Source: Candidatus Stahliibacteriota bacterium
GTDB lineage: Bacteria > Hydrothermota > Tepidihabitantia > SM23-42
Assembly (NCBI GenBank): GCA_030613445.1
Contig: JAUWLY010000041.1
Location: 1-13,514, forward strand
Reading direction: 5' to 3'
DNA: 13,514 nt
Both the position numbers and the translations under genes were made by a program. The notes beneath the pieces are model-generated. The model was not told where the DNA came from, did no database searches, and worked only from the letters and a program-made list of their open reading frames with translations. Every line of letters starts with the position of its first letter. The first letter of the stretch is position 1. Positions 12,833 through 13,514 of the stretch are shown piece after piece.

Positions 12833-13514
12833 TATCGTCCTGGACAGTACGGTGGCGGCGATTTCGCTAGGTGCTGACGGCTTTGCCACTATCGACATCA
12901 CAGATCCATACAATCCAGTGCTGATGGACGTCGTGACAACTGATGGTTGTGTTTGGGGCTCTGGTATTAGAGATCACCACGTAATCACTGGTGCCTGGCG
13001 GGTTATGGAATTATTTGATATCTCAGACCCTTACAATATCGCAAAAATAGGTTGGGATAATACAAAGACCTGGGCACATGGTGCTGATATTAGAAACGAT
13101 AGTCTCATTGTCGTTGCTGATTGGCGCGGCATGTCCTGTTATGAAATCGGTAATGATCCTGGTGCTGATATTGATCTCTATCCACAGGTCATTGATTTTG
13201 GTTTGGTGAGTGGTACAAAGGACACTGCAGTCATTGTCTACAATTCGGGTTCTGCTACCCTAAGTGTCAGTTCAATCAGTGCACCTTCGGGGATCAGCCT
13301 CAGTCCTAATACTTTTTCAGTACAACCTGGTGATTCACAGCTGGTTACGGTTACAGCAACTGGTTCAGGTAATGTTAATGGATTTGTAACATATTATTCA
13401 AATGACCCAGATGAAGCGAGTAAAACGCAGGAAATTTACAAGAACAACACAAGTTTTCCCCAGGTTGGATCTTTAGCACCGGATTTTACACTCTACGGTT
13501 CAGACAATAACTGG
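12813..13514 (+). CDS. Continuation of the LVIVD propeller gene: last blades, Ig-like segment and start of a redoxin domain (partial at the right edge)
   Basis: In the frame starting at 12813 there is no stop to the window end (234 codons). More LVIVD blades (GFATIDITDPYNPVL, VMELFDISDPYNIAKIGW) are followed from 13173 by an ASH/Hydin-like or choice-of-anchor-like Ig segment (VIDFGLVSGTKDTAVIVYNS, GSATLSVSSI), and from about 13458 by VGSLAPDFTLYGSDNNW, which matches the start of AhpC/TSA-TlpA thioredoxin-like domains; its catalytic Cys region lies outside the window. No ATG with a ribosome binding site opens this segment, so it is the 3' part of the gene at 12134 rather than a separate gene. 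If the frame is intact in the organism, the product is an exported propeller-Ig-redoxin fusion. Confidence 0.75.

Noticed and set aside
1..13514. CRISPR array, tRNA or rRNA genes
   Set aside because: No regularly spaced short repeats, cloverleaf-type tRNA sequence or rRNA signature was recognised on reading either strand.

Overview
The window looks like part of a bacterial genome of the FCB / candidate-phylum type. A WOR-3 (Stahlbacteria)-like organism is my best guess, but no marker gene here settles it. The reasons are several secreted proteins ending in type IX-secretion-like (Por) C-terminal sorting domains preceded by a 'VGIEE' linker, a tight housekeeping operon with GTG and TTG starts, and moderate, slightly AT-rich composition. 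The sequence looks like a metagenome contig: both ends are cut through genes, and one gene carries an apparent single-base frameshift.

Left part (1-5550, minus strand): a tandem array of at least four paralogous secreted beta-propeller proteins with Asp-box (BNR-like) motifs. The order of transcription is 5550->3979, 3950->2418, 1980->373 and 355->beyond the left edge. Each starts with a signal peptide (MKY...) behind a strong Shine-Dalgarno sequence. The copies are mosaics: copy 2 resembles copy 4 at its N-terminal end and copy 3 in its middle and C-terminal end, while copy 4 has a different C-terminal domain. The only large gap in the array (1981-2417) holds a 234-bp MITE-like element with 19-bp perfect terminal inverted repeats and an inner palindromic repeat. 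Next to it is a sigma70-like promoter that could restart transcription for copies 2 and 1.

Centre (5551-5696): a divergent intergenic region. Facing right is a perfect consensus promoter (TTGACA, 17 bp, TATAAT) whose -10 box ends only 11 nt before the ATG at 5697, which predicts a leaderless mRNA.

Right part (5697-13514, plus strand): a compact gene string. It begins with an unusual 711-residue regulator that joins an N-terminal transposase-like bipartite HTH, a central TPR-like helical region and a C-terminal SARP-like winged helix plus BTAD-like helices. It continues with tilS (tRNA-Ile lysidine synthetase), hpt (hypoxanthine phosphoribosyltransferase), ftsH (membrane AAA+ metalloprotease) and folE (GTP cyclohydrolase I), then a secreted LVIVD-repeat propeller that runs through an Ig-like segment into a redoxin-like domain cut by the window edge. 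Junctions are 3 nt apart or overlap by 17, 11 and 29 nt, with 14 nt before the last gene, so co-transcription is likely. tilS-hpt-ftsH is a conserved neighbourhood in Firmicutes, and the extension to folE is known from Actinobacteria. The regulator at its head and the propeller-redoxin gene at its end are the accessory parts.

Points worth a second look are the mosaic array, the MITE-like element, the three-DNA-binding-domain regulator with a predicted leaderless transcript, the PP-loop variant in TilS, the loss of two expected substrate-binding residues in FolE, and the frameshifted propeller-redoxin fusion.
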